From: UBA7985 sp002711265
Lineage (GTDB): Bacteria > Pseudomonadota > Alphaproteobacteria > UBA7985
NCBI GenBank assembly: GCA_965660945.1
Contig: CBFIBS010000012.1
Location: 30,097 to 94,096, forward strand
Reading direction: 5' to 3'
Length of the DNA stretch: 64,000 nt
In this document: positions 8,390 to 16,577 of the stretch, piece by piece
Numbering within the stretch: the first letter of the stretch is position 1
Layout: every line of letters starts with the position of its first letter
The notes under the pieces: model-generated
What the model was told of the DNA's origin: nothing
What the model saw: the letters and a program-made list of their open reading frames with translations, nothing else
Databases searched by the model: none
Program-made: the position numbers and the translations under genes

Positions 8390-9588
8390 AACGAACGGTA
8401 CTCATTACGGGCCTCAGGGCGCCTGTGGCCCTGCACTGGTGCCGATTGTTCGCGGCGGCTGGCTGGCGGGTCTTCGGTGCCGACAGCCTCCGCGACCCGG
8501 TTGGTCGGTTTTCACGTTCTATCGAAGGCTACTTGCATTTGCCTCCACCGCGATCAGAACCGGACAATTTTGCCAAAGCCATCACCAGCGCGGTTGAAGA
8601 GACTGACGCTGATCTCATCCTCCCTACCTGCGAGGAAGTGCTTTTCTTGGCCTGGGCTGCCCTGCGCCCCGAGGCCAAAGGTTGGGCTCAGCGGCTCTTT
8701 GCCCCATCACTCGAAGACCTGATCACACTCCACGACAAAGCCGCTTTCAATGCACTGCTCGCTCGCGTGGCACCGGATTTTGCGCCGTCCTTTCAAAGCC
8801 TAGAAACTGGCGCCGACGCGGCGGCCCTCGGCGAGGGGCCGTGGGTGTTCAAGCCGAGATTTTCGCGATTTGCCACCAGCGTCTTGATCAAGCCGGACCG
8901 GGCTAAGATCCTCAGGTTACCCATATCACCCGAACAGCCCTGGTTGGCGCAGGCTTATCTGCCCGGCGAGGAGATCTGTTTGTCTGCCGTCGCTGTAGGG
9001 GGGCAGGTCCTGGCCTTACAAGCCTATGAACCGCTGTTACGGTTGCGTCAGGGGCGAGGTGCCAGTGTCGCCTTTGCTGCCAGCGAGGATGGGGTCTGCT
9101 CCCAGCTGCGTCCTATGGTCGAGGCAGTCGCCAAGGCTTTGAACGTCACCGGGCAGCTCTCCTTTGATTTGCGTCGGGATGCTGAAGGGCAATGGCGCGC
9201 CCTGGAGTGCAATCCGCGTGCGACCAGTGGGTTTCACTTCTTCGGCCCTGATGATGGTCTGGTGGAAGCCGTGGACCAGGGGCGGAGCGCGCTCATGGCC
9301 CGGACCCGCCCGACAGGAGAAGTTTTGGGTGAGGCCGTTCCAGCGCTGCTCGCCGGGGGGATCAGGGGGCTGTCACTCTGCCTTGGTCTCATGCGGTCAA
9401 AGGCCGGAGCGAGCCGGCGCTTGCGTCCCTTGAGTGCATGGCCCGGAGATACGATTTCTCCGCTTGAACAATCTCGGGCCTTTTTCGAACTTTGGCTTCG
9501 ATCCCGCGCGCACCGATGTTCATTGGAGGAGGCTTCCACCCTCGACATCTGCTGGAATGGACCGTCTGATCGATCGCCGTTGCCTTGA
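8386..9588 (+). CDS. ATP-grasp carboxylate ligase-like protein
   Basis: A 400-residue ATP-grasp protein. An N-terminal nucleotide-fold domain (1-110, with ILITG-like strand) precedes the ATP-grasp part: HDK at 116-118, the ATP-binding lysine in VFKPRFSR (154-161), a YLPGEE metal/substrate loop (191-196) and the magnesium-binding ECNPR (274-278). This pattern is close to carbamoyl-phosphate-synthase-like ligases that join a carboxylate to an amine through an acyl phosphate. It starts at an ATG overlapping the previous stop by 4 nt, and ends the operon. It suggests that an amino compound is attached to the product of the upstream enzymes (inference). Confidence 0.75.
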   Translation: MKRTVLITGLRAPVALHWCRLFAAAGWRVFGADSLRDPVGRFSRSIEGYLHLPPPRSEPDNFAKAITSAVEETDADLILPTCEEVLFLAWAALRPEAKGWAQRLFAPSLEDLITLHDKAAFNALLARVAPDFAPSFQSLETGADAAALGEGPWVFKPRFSRFATSVLIKPDRAKILRLPISPEQPWLAQAYLPGEEICLSAVAVGGQVLALQAYEPLLRLRQGRGASVAFAASEDGVCSQLRPMVEAVAKALNVTGQLSFDLRRDAEGQWRALECNPRATSGFHFFGPDDGLVEAVDQGRSALMARTRPTGEVLGEAVPALLAGGIRGLSLCLGLMRSKAGASRRLRPLSAWPGDTISPLEQSRAFFELWLRSRAHRCSLEEASTLDICWNGPSDRSPLP

Positions 9589-9621
9589 GGCGCCCTTACC
9601 GAGCATGAGTGGTTGAACAAC

Positions 9622-10818
9622 TCAGCCTCGGTTGATGGTGGCGTCGTGCTCCACGGCCCAGGCCTCGACCCGCGGGTTGAGAACCCGGAACCACAGCGGC
9701 GGGAACAGCGCCAGCAGGAAGGTTCCCGGATAGCCGGTGGGCAGATGCGGGACGTCGTCGAAGGTGCGCAGCACCTGATAATCCCGCCAGGCGTGGGCAT
9801 GGTGATCACTGTGGCGCTGGAGGTTGAACAGCAGCGCGTTGGACAGCCACTGGTCGGCGTTCCAGGAATGGATCGGGCGCACCGGCTCGTAGCGGCCCTT
9901 GTCGTTGAGTGCCCGGCCCAACCCGTAGTGTTCCACGTAGTTGGCCTGTGTCAGCATGAGCCAGCAGATCAGGTGGTGCAGGGCAAGCAGCGGCAGCATG
10001 ATCCAGCCGAAGGCGAGGATCAGCGGCGCAGCGAGCAGGGCGCTCAGCCCCCAGATCTGCAGCAACTGGTTGGTGGGGTGCCAGAACGCGCGCTGCTTGG
10101 TCTTAAGGCGGCGGGCCTCGATCTGCACTGCCCCAATGATGGCCCCGGGGACTTCGCGCAGGGCGAAGGCGTAGAAGCCCTCGCCGAAGCGGGCGCTGGC
10201 GCAGTCCTCGGGCGTGGCGACGCGGCTGTGATGGCCGGCGTTGTGCTCTAGGGTGAAGTGGCCGTAACCGACCAGCGCGTTGGCGATCTTGGCAGCGCGC
10301 CGGTCGAGCTTCTTGCCCGAATGGCCCAGTTCGTGGCCGACGTTGATCAACGTGCCGTGGAACAGTGCCGCGCCCGCCACCAGCACGAGCGTTGCCAGCG
10401 GTCCGCCATAGCCCCCCGGCGACGGCTCGCTGGCCCAGGCGTTGATCCACAGCCCGGCCGTGATCAGCACGGCGTAGATGCTCGCCGCGTAGATCGGAAC
10501 GGTCAGGTACAGCAGCGCCTTGAAAAACGGGTCACGCCCGGCGCGTTGCTCCTGCTCGGGGCTGAGGTTGATCCCGTCGCGCCCGCAGGCGAGGTCCAGC
10601 AGCGGGATCAGGCCGTAGAGGATCACCGGCAGGCTCAGCGCCAGCCAGGGCTGGTCCCAGACCCAGACCAGCGCCAGTACCCCCGGCGCGATCAGCGCGG
10701 TGACAAAGCCCACCAGCCAGCGGACCCGGAAGGCCCGGGGCAGGCGGACTTGCGACGGGGGCTTGGTCGCCGGGCTCGTCGCTGGGTTGGTCGCTGGCTT
10801 GGTCGCGGGCTTGGTCAT
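9622..10818 (-). CDS. alkB: Alkane 1-monooxygenase (AlkB family, non-haem di-iron)
   Basis: A 398-residue integral membrane di-iron hydroxylase with all histidine boxes: HELGH, EHNAGHH, LQRHSDHHA, plus the AlkB signature NYVEHYGL. It should hydroxylate the terminal carbon of medium-chain alkanes using rubredoxin electrons; no rubredoxin or reductase gene is in the window. The ATG at 10818 is chosen because the upstream extension (to 10929) is low-complexity and has no ribosome-binding site. The N-terminus before the first helix is a tandem four-residue repeat. It is convergent with the ATP-grasp gene, 33 bp apart. Confidence 0.92.
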   Translation of the reverse strand: MTKPATKPATNPATSPATKPPSQVRLPRAFRVRWLVGFVTALIAPGVLALVWVWDQPWLALSLPVILYGLIPLLDLACGRDGINLSPEQEQRAGRDPFFKALLYLTVPIYAASIYAVLITAGLWINAWASEPSPGGYGGPLATLVLVAGAALFHGTLINVGHELGHSGKKLDRRAAKIANALVGYGHFTLEHNAGHHSRVATPEDCASARFGEGFYAFALREVPGAIIGAVQIEARRLKTKQRAFWHPTNQLLQIWGLSALLAAPLILAFGWIMLPLLALHHLICWLMLTQANYVEHYGLGRALNDKGRYEPVRPIHSWNADQWLSNALLFNLQRHSDHHAHAWRDYQVLRTFDDVPHLPTGYPGTFLLALFPPLWFRVLNPRVEAWAVEHDATINRG

Positions 10819-10819
10819 G
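10760..10819. repeat. 12-bp tandem repeat at the start of alkB
   Basis: Five adjacent 12-bp units (first bases 10760, 10772, 10784, 10796 and 10808) based on GGCTTGGTCGCT encode T-x-P-A four-residue repeats in the AlkB N-terminus. The unit length keeps the frame, so copy-number change would only lengthen or shorten the cytoplasmic tail. Confidence 0.8.
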
Positions 10820-11203
10820 GCCTGACTGTGCGAAACCAGCCTGCGGGCGTCAAGCGTGGGGCGGCAGGCGCGACAATGCGCAAGGGCTGCGCGCGGCGCG
10901 GCGTTCACCGTGGCGGTGCTGGTGAACAAGCCTCTAGCCGGTCAATATCACCCAAAACGAGAAGGCAAAAATATTGATGACACCCAGAATGGTCAGATTG
11001 TTTCACCGCCGACATCGCTGAAATACCGGGAAAACCGCCGTTTCCTTTGTTCAAGCGGCGGACAAGCGGGCGTTACGGAAGCCTGCGAAAACCCTCCTCG
11101 TCAACCACGACGTCCTTTCCACTCTCCTAACCCCGCAACCTCCCTCCCTCCCGTCTCTCCTTCTCCACCACAGAGTCCAAGACCCCATCAAAGGAACAAA
11201 CCC
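10819..11203. other. Divergent intergenic region, alkB/curlin
   Basis: 385 bp without a convincing gene. The central part (10940-11040) is AT-rich relative to its surroundings and may hold promoters for both genes. The stretch 11095-11165 is a pyrimidine-rich leader of the first curlin gene, and AAGGA at 11191-11195 is its ribosome-binding site. Confidence 0.5.
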
Positions 11204-11656
11204 ATGCTTCTCAAATCCGCCCTCAAAGTCGCTGCTGCTTCTGCTGCTGTCCTCGTGGCTTCGACCACCGTCGCGACCAGTGCACAGGCCTTCTGGTTCA
11301 ATACCGTCAACATCAACCAGTATGGCTTCGACAACGCCGTTGCCGGCTCGCAGACCGGCGTCTTCAACCACATCGAATTCTGGCAGGACGGTGCCTGGAA
11401 CACCGCCGTCACAGCGCAGGACGGCGCGGGCAACGTCGTTGCCATCGGCCAATCCGGCTTTGGTAATCAGGCCTATGGCGACCAGTTCGGCGACTGCAAT
11501 GTCTCCGGGATCGGTCAGTTCGGCGGCGGTCACTACGCCGAGACCAACCAGAGCGGCGACTGTAACGCTGTTGCGGTTCTGCAGTTCGGCTCCGGTCAGT
11601 CAACCACGGCCAACCAGGTCGGCTCCGGCAACTCCGCCGTGATCATCCAGTACTAA
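11204..11656 (+). CDS. Secreted curlin-repeat protein (CsgA/CsgB-like) 1
   Basis: A 150-residue protein: a signal peptide (residues 1-27, ending in SAQA) followed by Asn/Gln/Gly-rich repeats of the curlin type, with Q-x-G-x-x-N-x-A spacing (for example INQYGFDNAVAGSQTG, IGQSGFGNQAYGDQFG, LQFGSGQSTTANQVG). Curlin subunits are exported and polymerise into extracellular amyloid. Both Cys residues lie in SGDCNA/FGDCNV units, which is unusual for CsgA. No csgE, csgF or csgG homologue is in the window, so the secretion channel must be elsewhere if this is true curli. The start is fixed by AAGGA 8 nt before ATG. Confidence 0.78.
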   Translation: MLLKSALKVAAASAAVLVASTTVATSAQAFWFNTVNINQYGFDNAVAGSQTGVFNHIEFWQDGAWNTAVTAQDGAGNVVAIGQSGFGNQAYGDQFGDCNVSGIGQFGGGHYAETNQSGDCNAVAVLQFGSGQSTTANQVGSGNSAVIIQY

Positions 11657-11657
11657 G

Positions 11658-11678
11658 CGCCCCCTGCGCCCGGGGGCG
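11658..11678. terminator. Strong hairpin between the curlin genes
   Basis: A perfect 7-bp GC stem (CGCCCCC 11658-11664 with GGGGGCG 11672-11678) directly after the stop of the first curlin gene. There is no T run, so it is more likely a partial terminator or mRNA-stabilising element than a full terminator. Confidence 0.5.
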
Positions 11679-11750
11679 GGGCGGGGCTGGTCCATTGCCA
11701 CTGGCGCGGCGGACTGGCCCCACCTCCCTCTCTATCACTTCCTCTCTTTG

Positions 11751-11786
11751 CCTCTTCCTCTTCCTCTTCCTCTTCCTCCTCTTCTC
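11751..11786. repeat. CCTCTT hexanucleotide repeat in pyrimidine leader
   Basis: Four perfect CCTCTT units (11751-11774) and two degenerate ones, inside a nearly pure C/T tract from about 11721 to 11790 that ends 7 bp before the AAGGA ribosome-binding site of the second curlin gene. Such short repeats can slip in replication and change leader length. Confidence 0.75.
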
Positions 11787-11810
11787 TCTGTTTGCTCAAG
11801 GAACCCCGTC

Positions 11811-12245
11811 ATGTCTTTCTCGCTCAAAACACTCAAAATCGCCGGCGCTGCAGCCGTTGCTTCTCTCTCGCTCGCCGGGATGAACACAGCTGCCCAGGCC
11901 GACGCCCAGCTCTCTGGTCAACTCTCCATCGGTATCCAGGGCTCGAACCCCGAAGAAAACGCGGCCATCGCCAACGGCCTGTTTCTCTACGCCCTGTTTC
12001 AGGGGCTGAATGGTGATACCGCCATGCTGCAGCAGCTTGGCAACGGCAACGCTGCGAGCCTGTCGCAGGGTGGCTTCGGCAACTTTGGTATCGTCGAACA
12101 GAATGGCGATGGTCATACGGCGAGCTTGGATCAATCCGGCAACCAGAATGCCTTCGGCCTGTTCCAGTTCGGTGAAGGTGCTACCGGCCACGTCAGCCAG
12201 TCGGGCAGCGGCCAGTCCGGCCTGCTGTTCCAGTTCGGGTTCTGA
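11811..12245 (+). CDS. Secreted curlin-repeat protein (CsgA/CsgB-like) 2
   Basis: A 144-residue paralogue-like partner of the upstream gene. It has a signal peptide (1-31, ending in TAAQADA), then a short unique stretch including a hydrophobic segment (about 52-68), then curlin-type Q/N/G repeats (LQQLGNGNAASLSQGGFGN, VEQNGDGHTASLDQSGNQN) ending in FQFGF. AAGGA precedes the ATG by 8 nt. The non-repeat stretch after the signal peptide might give this one an anchoring or nucleating role like CsgB, with the first as the major subunit; this is inference. Confidence 0.72.
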   Translation: MSFSLKTLKIAGAAAVASLSLAGMNTAAQADAQLSGQLSIGIQGSNPEENAAIANGLFLYALFQGLNGDTAMLQQLGNGNAASLSQGGFGNFGIVEQNGDGHTASLDQSGNQNAFGLFQFGEGATGHVSQSGSGQSGLLFQFGF

Positions 12246-12288
12246 TCCCAAGTTCCAGCCTCACCCTCACCCTGGTCTATGGTTGCGT

Positions 12289-12321
12289 GCTCGATTTGAC
12301 GCCGCTTCGCGGCTTACAAAT
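12289..12321. repeat. Palindromic intergenic repeat, family A, copy 1
   Basis: 33 bp identical to 20683-20715. The core is a GCCGC-TTC-GCGGC hairpin flanked by GATTTG and CAAAT arms. In this copy the outer arms are degraded. Confidence 0.85.
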
Positions 12322-12385
12322 CTCCCCCGCGCAGTCAAACGGACAGGCCGCGTTACACGCGGCCTGACGTCCTTTTGTCCAAAGG

Positions 12386-12440
12386 TGCGCGACGCTTGGC
12401 CCCGCCGCGCGAAGCGCGGTCGGGGACAAGTCGGCGCAAC
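12386..12440. repeat. Palindromic intergenic repeat, family B, copy 1
   Basis: 55 bp matching 36407-36461 at 54 positions. It folds as CCCCG-CCGCGC-GAA-GCGCGG-T-CGGGG, a very stable stem with one bulge. Both copies are followed within 80 bp by GAACTCCAACGCG. Confidence 0.85.
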
Positions 12441-12664
12441 TTCCTTCCTTGGACTCTCAACACGCGGAGTTCTTCCTGAGCCTGTCGAAGGGCTTTGAGT
12501 GTTGTTCCAGCGATGAACTCCAACGCGCTTACAGGCGCAGCCGTCTTGGGCGCAAAGGTAATGAGCGCGCCACCTCGGGGATCGGCGCCTTTCTGTCAAA
12601 GACGACGCCAGCCACGCCGGTTTCAGACGTGCTCCCACCGGTACTTTGGTCTATTGCACGCCCT

Positions 12665-13579
12665 ATGACGCTCATCCCGACCCAGTCCGTGCTGCGCGCC
12701 GACATCCTCTGGGGTGCCGGACTGATGGTAATTTTCAGCCTGCTCGCCCCGGTCCAGGATACGCTGGTCAAACTGGCCACGGATCATGTCTCCAGTGGCG
12801 TCATCGCTTTTTCCCGGTTTTTCATTCAAGCGCTGATCCTCGTGCCGCTAGTCGCGCTGCGCTGGGGCCCCTCACGCCTGTGGCCCCAGCGTGCGCCGCA
12901 TCTTCATGCGCTGCGCGGCGTGCTGATGGCGACCCTGACCGTCATGTTCACCATCGCACTTGAGAGTATGTACGTCGCCGATGCCATCGCGATTTTCTTC
13001 GTCGAGCCGATGATCGTCACCCTGCTGGGCGGGTTGATACTGCGTGAGCAAGTGGGCTGGCGGCGCTACGCCGCCTGTGCGGTCGGCTTCGTCGGCGCTC
13101 TGCTGGTGATCCAGCCCAGCTTCGAGGAGCTCGGCTGGGTGGCGTTCTTGCCGCTGGGGGTGGCGTTGCTGTTCTCGATCTACCTGATCCTGACCCGACA
13201 GCTGGCGCAATATGAAGAACCCGTGGCCATGCAGGCCTACACCGGCGTCACGGGACTGGTGTTTCTCGGCGCGATCCTCATGGTGCTGGATCCGCTGGGC
13301 TCAACGACCTTTGCTCTGACCCCGCCCAGCCCCTACGCGCTGATGCTGCTTGGCGGCATGGGGTTGATTGCGACCTTCAACCACCTGCTGCTGGTGCAGG
13401 CCTTCCGGCGTGCGCCGGCGTCGGTGCTGGCGCCGATCCAGTATCTGGAGATTGTCACGGGCGTGCTGCTGGGTTGGATGATCTGGGCTTACGTGCCCAA
13501 TGCCCTGAAGTGGACTGGGATCGCCATTATCGTGGCCTCGGGCCTCTACATTGTCTGGCGCGAGAGCCGCCGCAGTTAG
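12665..13579 (+). CDS. EamA/DMT family membrane transporter
   Basis: A 304-residue protein with ten hydrophobic helices in two EamA halves (about 15-145 and 160-295), the drug/metabolite transporter layout. The second half contains the family-typical SVLAPIQYLEIVTGVLLG segment before the last helices. It probably exports an amino acid or other small metabolite; the substrate is unknown. ATG 12665 is taken as the start because the extension up to 12449 runs through the family B repeat flank and has no membrane or domain character. Confidence 0.85.
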   Translation: MTLIPTQSVLRADILWGAGLMVIFSLLAPVQDTLVKLATDHVSSGVIAFSRFFIQALILVPLVALRWGPSRLWPQRAPHLHALRGVLMATLTVMFTIALESMYVADAIAIFFVEPMIVTLLGGLILREQVGWRRYAACAVGFVGALLVIQPSFEELGWVAFLPLGVALLFSIYLILTRQLAQYEEPVAMQAYTGVTGLVFLGAILMVLDPLGSTTFALTPPSPYALMLLGGMGLIATFNHLLLVQAFRRAPASVLAPIQYLEIVTGVLLGWMIWAYVPNALKWTGIAIIVASGLYIVWRESRRS

Positions 13580-13596
13580 GCGGCAACTGAGCCGCC
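13579..13596. terminator. Hairpin after the EamA gene
   Basis: GGCGGC (13579-13584) pairs with GCCGCC (13591-13596) around AACTGA and overlaps the stop codon. No T run follows, so termination is uncertain. Confidence 0.35.
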
Positions 13597-13793
13597 AGCC
13601 CGGCACTAAACCGCACCCCCCCACCGACACGCCCACCAACAGGCCCGCCATCTGGCTTGCTTTTTCGGGCGGCCGGGCAAAGTTGCGTTTCAGGGCTTCC
13701 ATCTAAGGCCGAAGACCGGCACAGTCAGGTCCTGAGACACCATGCTGGCCACACCAGACAGCCAGCCAATACAGACCTAAGGGAGAGACGGTC

Positions 13794-15293
13794 ATGCGTC
13801 AGGTCCAGCATTTCATCAACGGCGCCCACGTGGCGGGAGCCGGGAAGCGCAAGGGTGACATCTACAACCCCAACACCGGCGAAATTCAGGCGCAGGTCGA
13901 TCTGGCCGACGCCAGCGTGTTGCAGCAGGCCATCGCCGCCGCCGCCGCCGCCCAGCCGGAGTGGTCCGCCGTGAACCCCCAGCGCCGAGCGCGGGTGATG
14001 TTCAAGCTCAAGGAACTGGTCGAGGCTAATGCGAATGAGCTGGCCGAACTGCTCTCCTCGGAGCACGGCAAGGTCATCGCGGACGCCCACGGCGACATCC
14101 AGCGTGGACTCGAGGTGGTCGAACTCGCCTGCGGCATCCCGCAGATGTCCAAGGGCGAATACACCAACGCCGCTGGCCCGGGCATCGACGTCTACTCCAT
14201 GCGCCAGCCGCTGGGCGTGACGGCGGGGATCACCCCGTTCAACTTTCCGGCCATGATCCCGATGTGGATGTTCTCGCTGTCGATCGCCATGGGCAACACC
14301 TTCATCCTCAAGCCTTCGGAAAAGGACCCCTCCGTGCCGGTCCGGCTCGCCGAGCTGTTCATGGAAGCGGGCGGCCCGGCCGGCGTGCTCAACGTCGTCC
14401 ACGGCGACAAGGAAGCGGTCGATGGCCTGCTGCAGGCGCCCGAAGTCCGCGCCATTTCCTTCGTCGGCTCTTCGGACATCGCCCACTATGTCTACATGAA
14501 CGGCACCGCCAACGGTAAGCGGATGCAGTGCATGGGCGGGGCCAAGAACCACGGTATCATCATGCCCGACGCCAATATGGATCAGGCGGTCAAGGATATC
14601 GTCGGCGCGGCCTACGGCTCCGCTGGCGAGCGCTGCATGGCGCTGCCGGTGGCTGTCACCGTCGGCGACCGCACCGGTGACGAATTCGTCGAGCGCATGA
14701 TCGACGCCGCCCGCGCGCTCAAGGTCGGCGTCTCCACCGACCCCGAGGCCCACTACGGCCCCGTGATCTCGGAAGTGCACAAGAACAAGGTCGAAGGCAT
14801 GATCCAGACGGGCGTGGACGAAGGCGCCGACCTGCTGCTCGACGGCCGTGGCCTCAAGCTGCAGGGCAACGAGGGCGGCTACTTCATCGGTCCGAGCCTG
14901 TTCGACAACGTCAAGCCGGGGATGGAAACCTACCACGAGGAGATCTTCGGCCCGGTGCTGCAGGTCATGCGCGTGGGCACGCTCGAAGAAGCCGCAGCGC
15001 TGCCCAGTCAGCACCAATACGGTAACGGTGTCGCCATCTTTACCCAGGACGGCCGGGCTGCGCGCGAATTCGCCAGCCAGGTCAACGTCGGCATGGTCGG
15101 GATCAACGTACCGATCCCGGTGCCGGTCTCCTACCACTCCTTCGGCGGCTGGAAGCGCTCAGCCTTCGGCGACCATAACCAGTACGGGATGGAGGGCATC
15201 CGGTTCTGGAGCCAGGTCAAGACCGTGACCCAGCGCTGGCCGGGCACCGAGAACATCGGCGACCAGGCCTTCATCATCCCCACCATGAGCTAG
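13794..15293 (+). CDS. mmsA: CoA-acylating methylmalonate-semialdehyde dehydrogenase
   Basis: A 499-residue aldehyde dehydrogenase of the MmsA branch. The catalytic Cys281 is in GSAGERCMALPV, the signature of CoA-dependent methylmalonate-semialdehyde dehydrogenase; PFNFP (148-152) and FVGSSDIA (223-230) belong to the NAD site. It converts methylmalonate semialdehyde to propionyl-CoA, the end of valine (and a step of thymine or inositol) breakdown. It is the first of three valine genes in order: mmsA, acyl-CoA dehydrogenase, mmsB. GGGAGAG precedes the ATG. Confidence 0.95.
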   Translation: MRQVQHFINGAHVAGAGKRKGDIYNPNTGEIQAQVDLADASVLQQAIAAAAAAQPEWSAVNPQRRARVMFKLKELVEANANELAELLSSEHGKVIADAHGDIQRGLEVVELACGIPQMSKGEYTNAAGPGIDVYSMRQPLGVTAGITPFNFPAMIPMWMFSLSIAMGNTFILKPSEKDPSVPVRLAELFMEAGGPAGVLNVVHGDKEAVDGLLQAPEVRAISFVGSSDIAHYVYMNGTANGKRMQCMGGAKNHGIIMPDANMDQAVKDIVGAAYGSAGERCMALPVAVTVGDRTGDEFVERMIDAARALKVGVSTDPEAHYGPVISEVHKNKVEGMIQTGVDEGADLLLDGRGLKLQGNEGGYFIGPSLFDNVKPGMETYHEEIFGPVLQVMRVGTLEEAAALPSQHQYGNGVAIFTQDGRAAREFASQVNVGMVGINVPIPVPVSYHSFGGWKRSAFGDHNQYGMEGIRFWSQVKTVTQRWPGTENIGDQAFIIPTMS

Positions 15294-15331
15294 GCCTACA
15301 CTGGTCAAGCGGGACAGGCGAAGCAGGCGAG

Positions 15332-16546
15332 GTGGGCGGCACAGTGTCCGGGGATGATGTGGCACAGGCGGCGGCCGGGGGACTGTTCCCCCTGAGCGAC
15401 GAACAGCGGCTGGTGGTCGACACCGCCGCCGCCGTCACCCACGAGCGCCTGCGACCGCACGCCCGGGACTGGGACCGCGAACGACGCCTGGACCGACCGA
15501 CGCTGGAGGCGCTTTGCGCGCTTGGCTTCGGCGGCATCTACACCCGGCCTGAATTCGGCGGCTCTGGCATGGGGCGGCTGGATGCTGTGCTGGTGTTCGA
15601 GCAACTGGCCCGGGGCTGCGTTTCGCACGCGGCGTTTCTCTCGATCCACAATATGATCGCCTGGATGATCGATCGCTTTGGCGACGACGACCAGCGCGCG
15701 CGTTTCGTCCCCGACCTGACGGCGGGTCGGCGCATCGGCTCCTACTGCCTGACCGAGCCCGACCACGGCTCGGACGCGGCCAACCTGACCACCTGCGCCC
15801 GGCAGGATGGCGCAGATTTCGTGCTCGACGGCGCAAAGGTGTTCATCTCCGGGGCCGGCTTTTCCGACCTCTACGTGGTAATGGCCCGGTCCGAGGGGCC
15901 GGGGTCCGGCGCCGCCGGGATCTCTGCCTTCGTGGTCGAGGCGGACACCGCTGGGCTCAGTTTCGGGCCAAACGAGCTTAAGATGGGCTGGAACGCCCAA
16001 CCCACGGCAATGGTTCGCTTCGAGGGCTGCCGGATCCCGGCCGCCAATCGCATCGGTGGCCTGGGGCAGGGCTTCCGCTTTGCTATGGAGGGGCTCAATG
16101 GCGGACGGCTGAACATCGCCGCCTGCTCGCTGGGCGGGGCGCAGGAAGCCTTCGAGCGGGCACTGCGATACAGCCGCGAGCGAGAGCAGTTCGGGCAGGC
16201 CATCGGTGACTTCCAGAACACGGCTTTTAAGCTCGCCGACATGGACACACAGCTCGACGCCTCGCGCCTGCTGCTGAACGCGGCCGCCCGGGCCTTTGAT
16301 GCCGCGGGCGAGGGCAGCAGCGCCGACCCCGGTCTGATCGCCCACGCCGCCAAGGCCAAGCGCTTCGTCACCGACGCCTGCTTCGATGTCGCCAACCAGG
16401 CGCTGCAGATCCACGGCGGCTATGGCTATCTCGCGGACTATGAAATCGAGCGCATCGTGCGTGACCTGCGCGTGCACCAGATCCTCGAGGGCACCAACGA
16501 AATCATGCGGCTGATCATCGCCCGCGCGCTTGACGACCGCCTTTGA
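15332..16546 (+). CDS. Acyl-CoA dehydrogenase, probable isobutyryl-CoA dehydrogenase
   Basis: A 404-residue flavin acyl-CoA dehydrogenase. FAD/substrate loops YCLTEPDHGSDAA and KVFISGAG are present. The catalytic Glu is at about residue 386 in ILEGTNEIMRLI, the position used by short- and branched-chain enzymes. Its position between mmsA (38 bp upstream) and mmsB makes isobutyryl-CoA dehydrogenase of valine degradation the likely role. The start is a GTG at 15332 preceded by AGGCGAG; another GTG lies four codons on. Confidence 0.85.
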   Translation: MGGTVSGDDVAQAAAGGLFPLSDEQRLVVDTAAAVTHERLRPHARDWDRERRLDRPTLEALCALGFGGIYTRPEFGGSGMGRLDAVLVFEQLARGCVSHAAFLSIHNMIAWMIDRFGDDDQRARFVPDLTAGRRIGSYCLTEPDHGSDAANLTTCARQDGADFVLDGAKVFISGAGFSDLYVVMARSEGPGSGAAGISAFVVEADTAGLSFGPNELKMGWNAQPTAMVRFEGCRIPAANRIGGLGQGFRFAMEGLNGGRLNIAACSLGGAQEAFERALRYSREREQFGQAIGDFQNTAFKLADMDTQLDASRLLLNAAARAFDAAGEGSSADPGLIAHAAKAKRFVTDACFDVANQALQIHGGYGYLADYEIERIVRDLRVHQILEGTNEIMRLIIARALDDRL

Positions 16547-16577
16547 GGCCGGACGAGGCGCCTCAGCCGGAGCAGGC

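Larger units (their letters stand above)
12246..12664. other. Repeat-rich intergenic region
   Basis: 419 bp with no credible gene. It is a mosaic of palindromic and repeated segments: the 33-bp element at 12289-12321 (also at 20683), a GGCCGCG/CGCGGCC dyad near 12351-12364, the 55-bp element at 12386-12440 (also at 36407), and a CTGAGCCTGTCGAAG-like motif near 12477. Confidence 0.7.

Noticed and set aside
13725..15137. 470-codon antisense frame over mmsA
   Set aside because: Long antisense frames are frequent in high-GC coding DNA. The sense strand has full catalytic motifs, and the antisense product is low-complexity His/Asp/Arg-rich.
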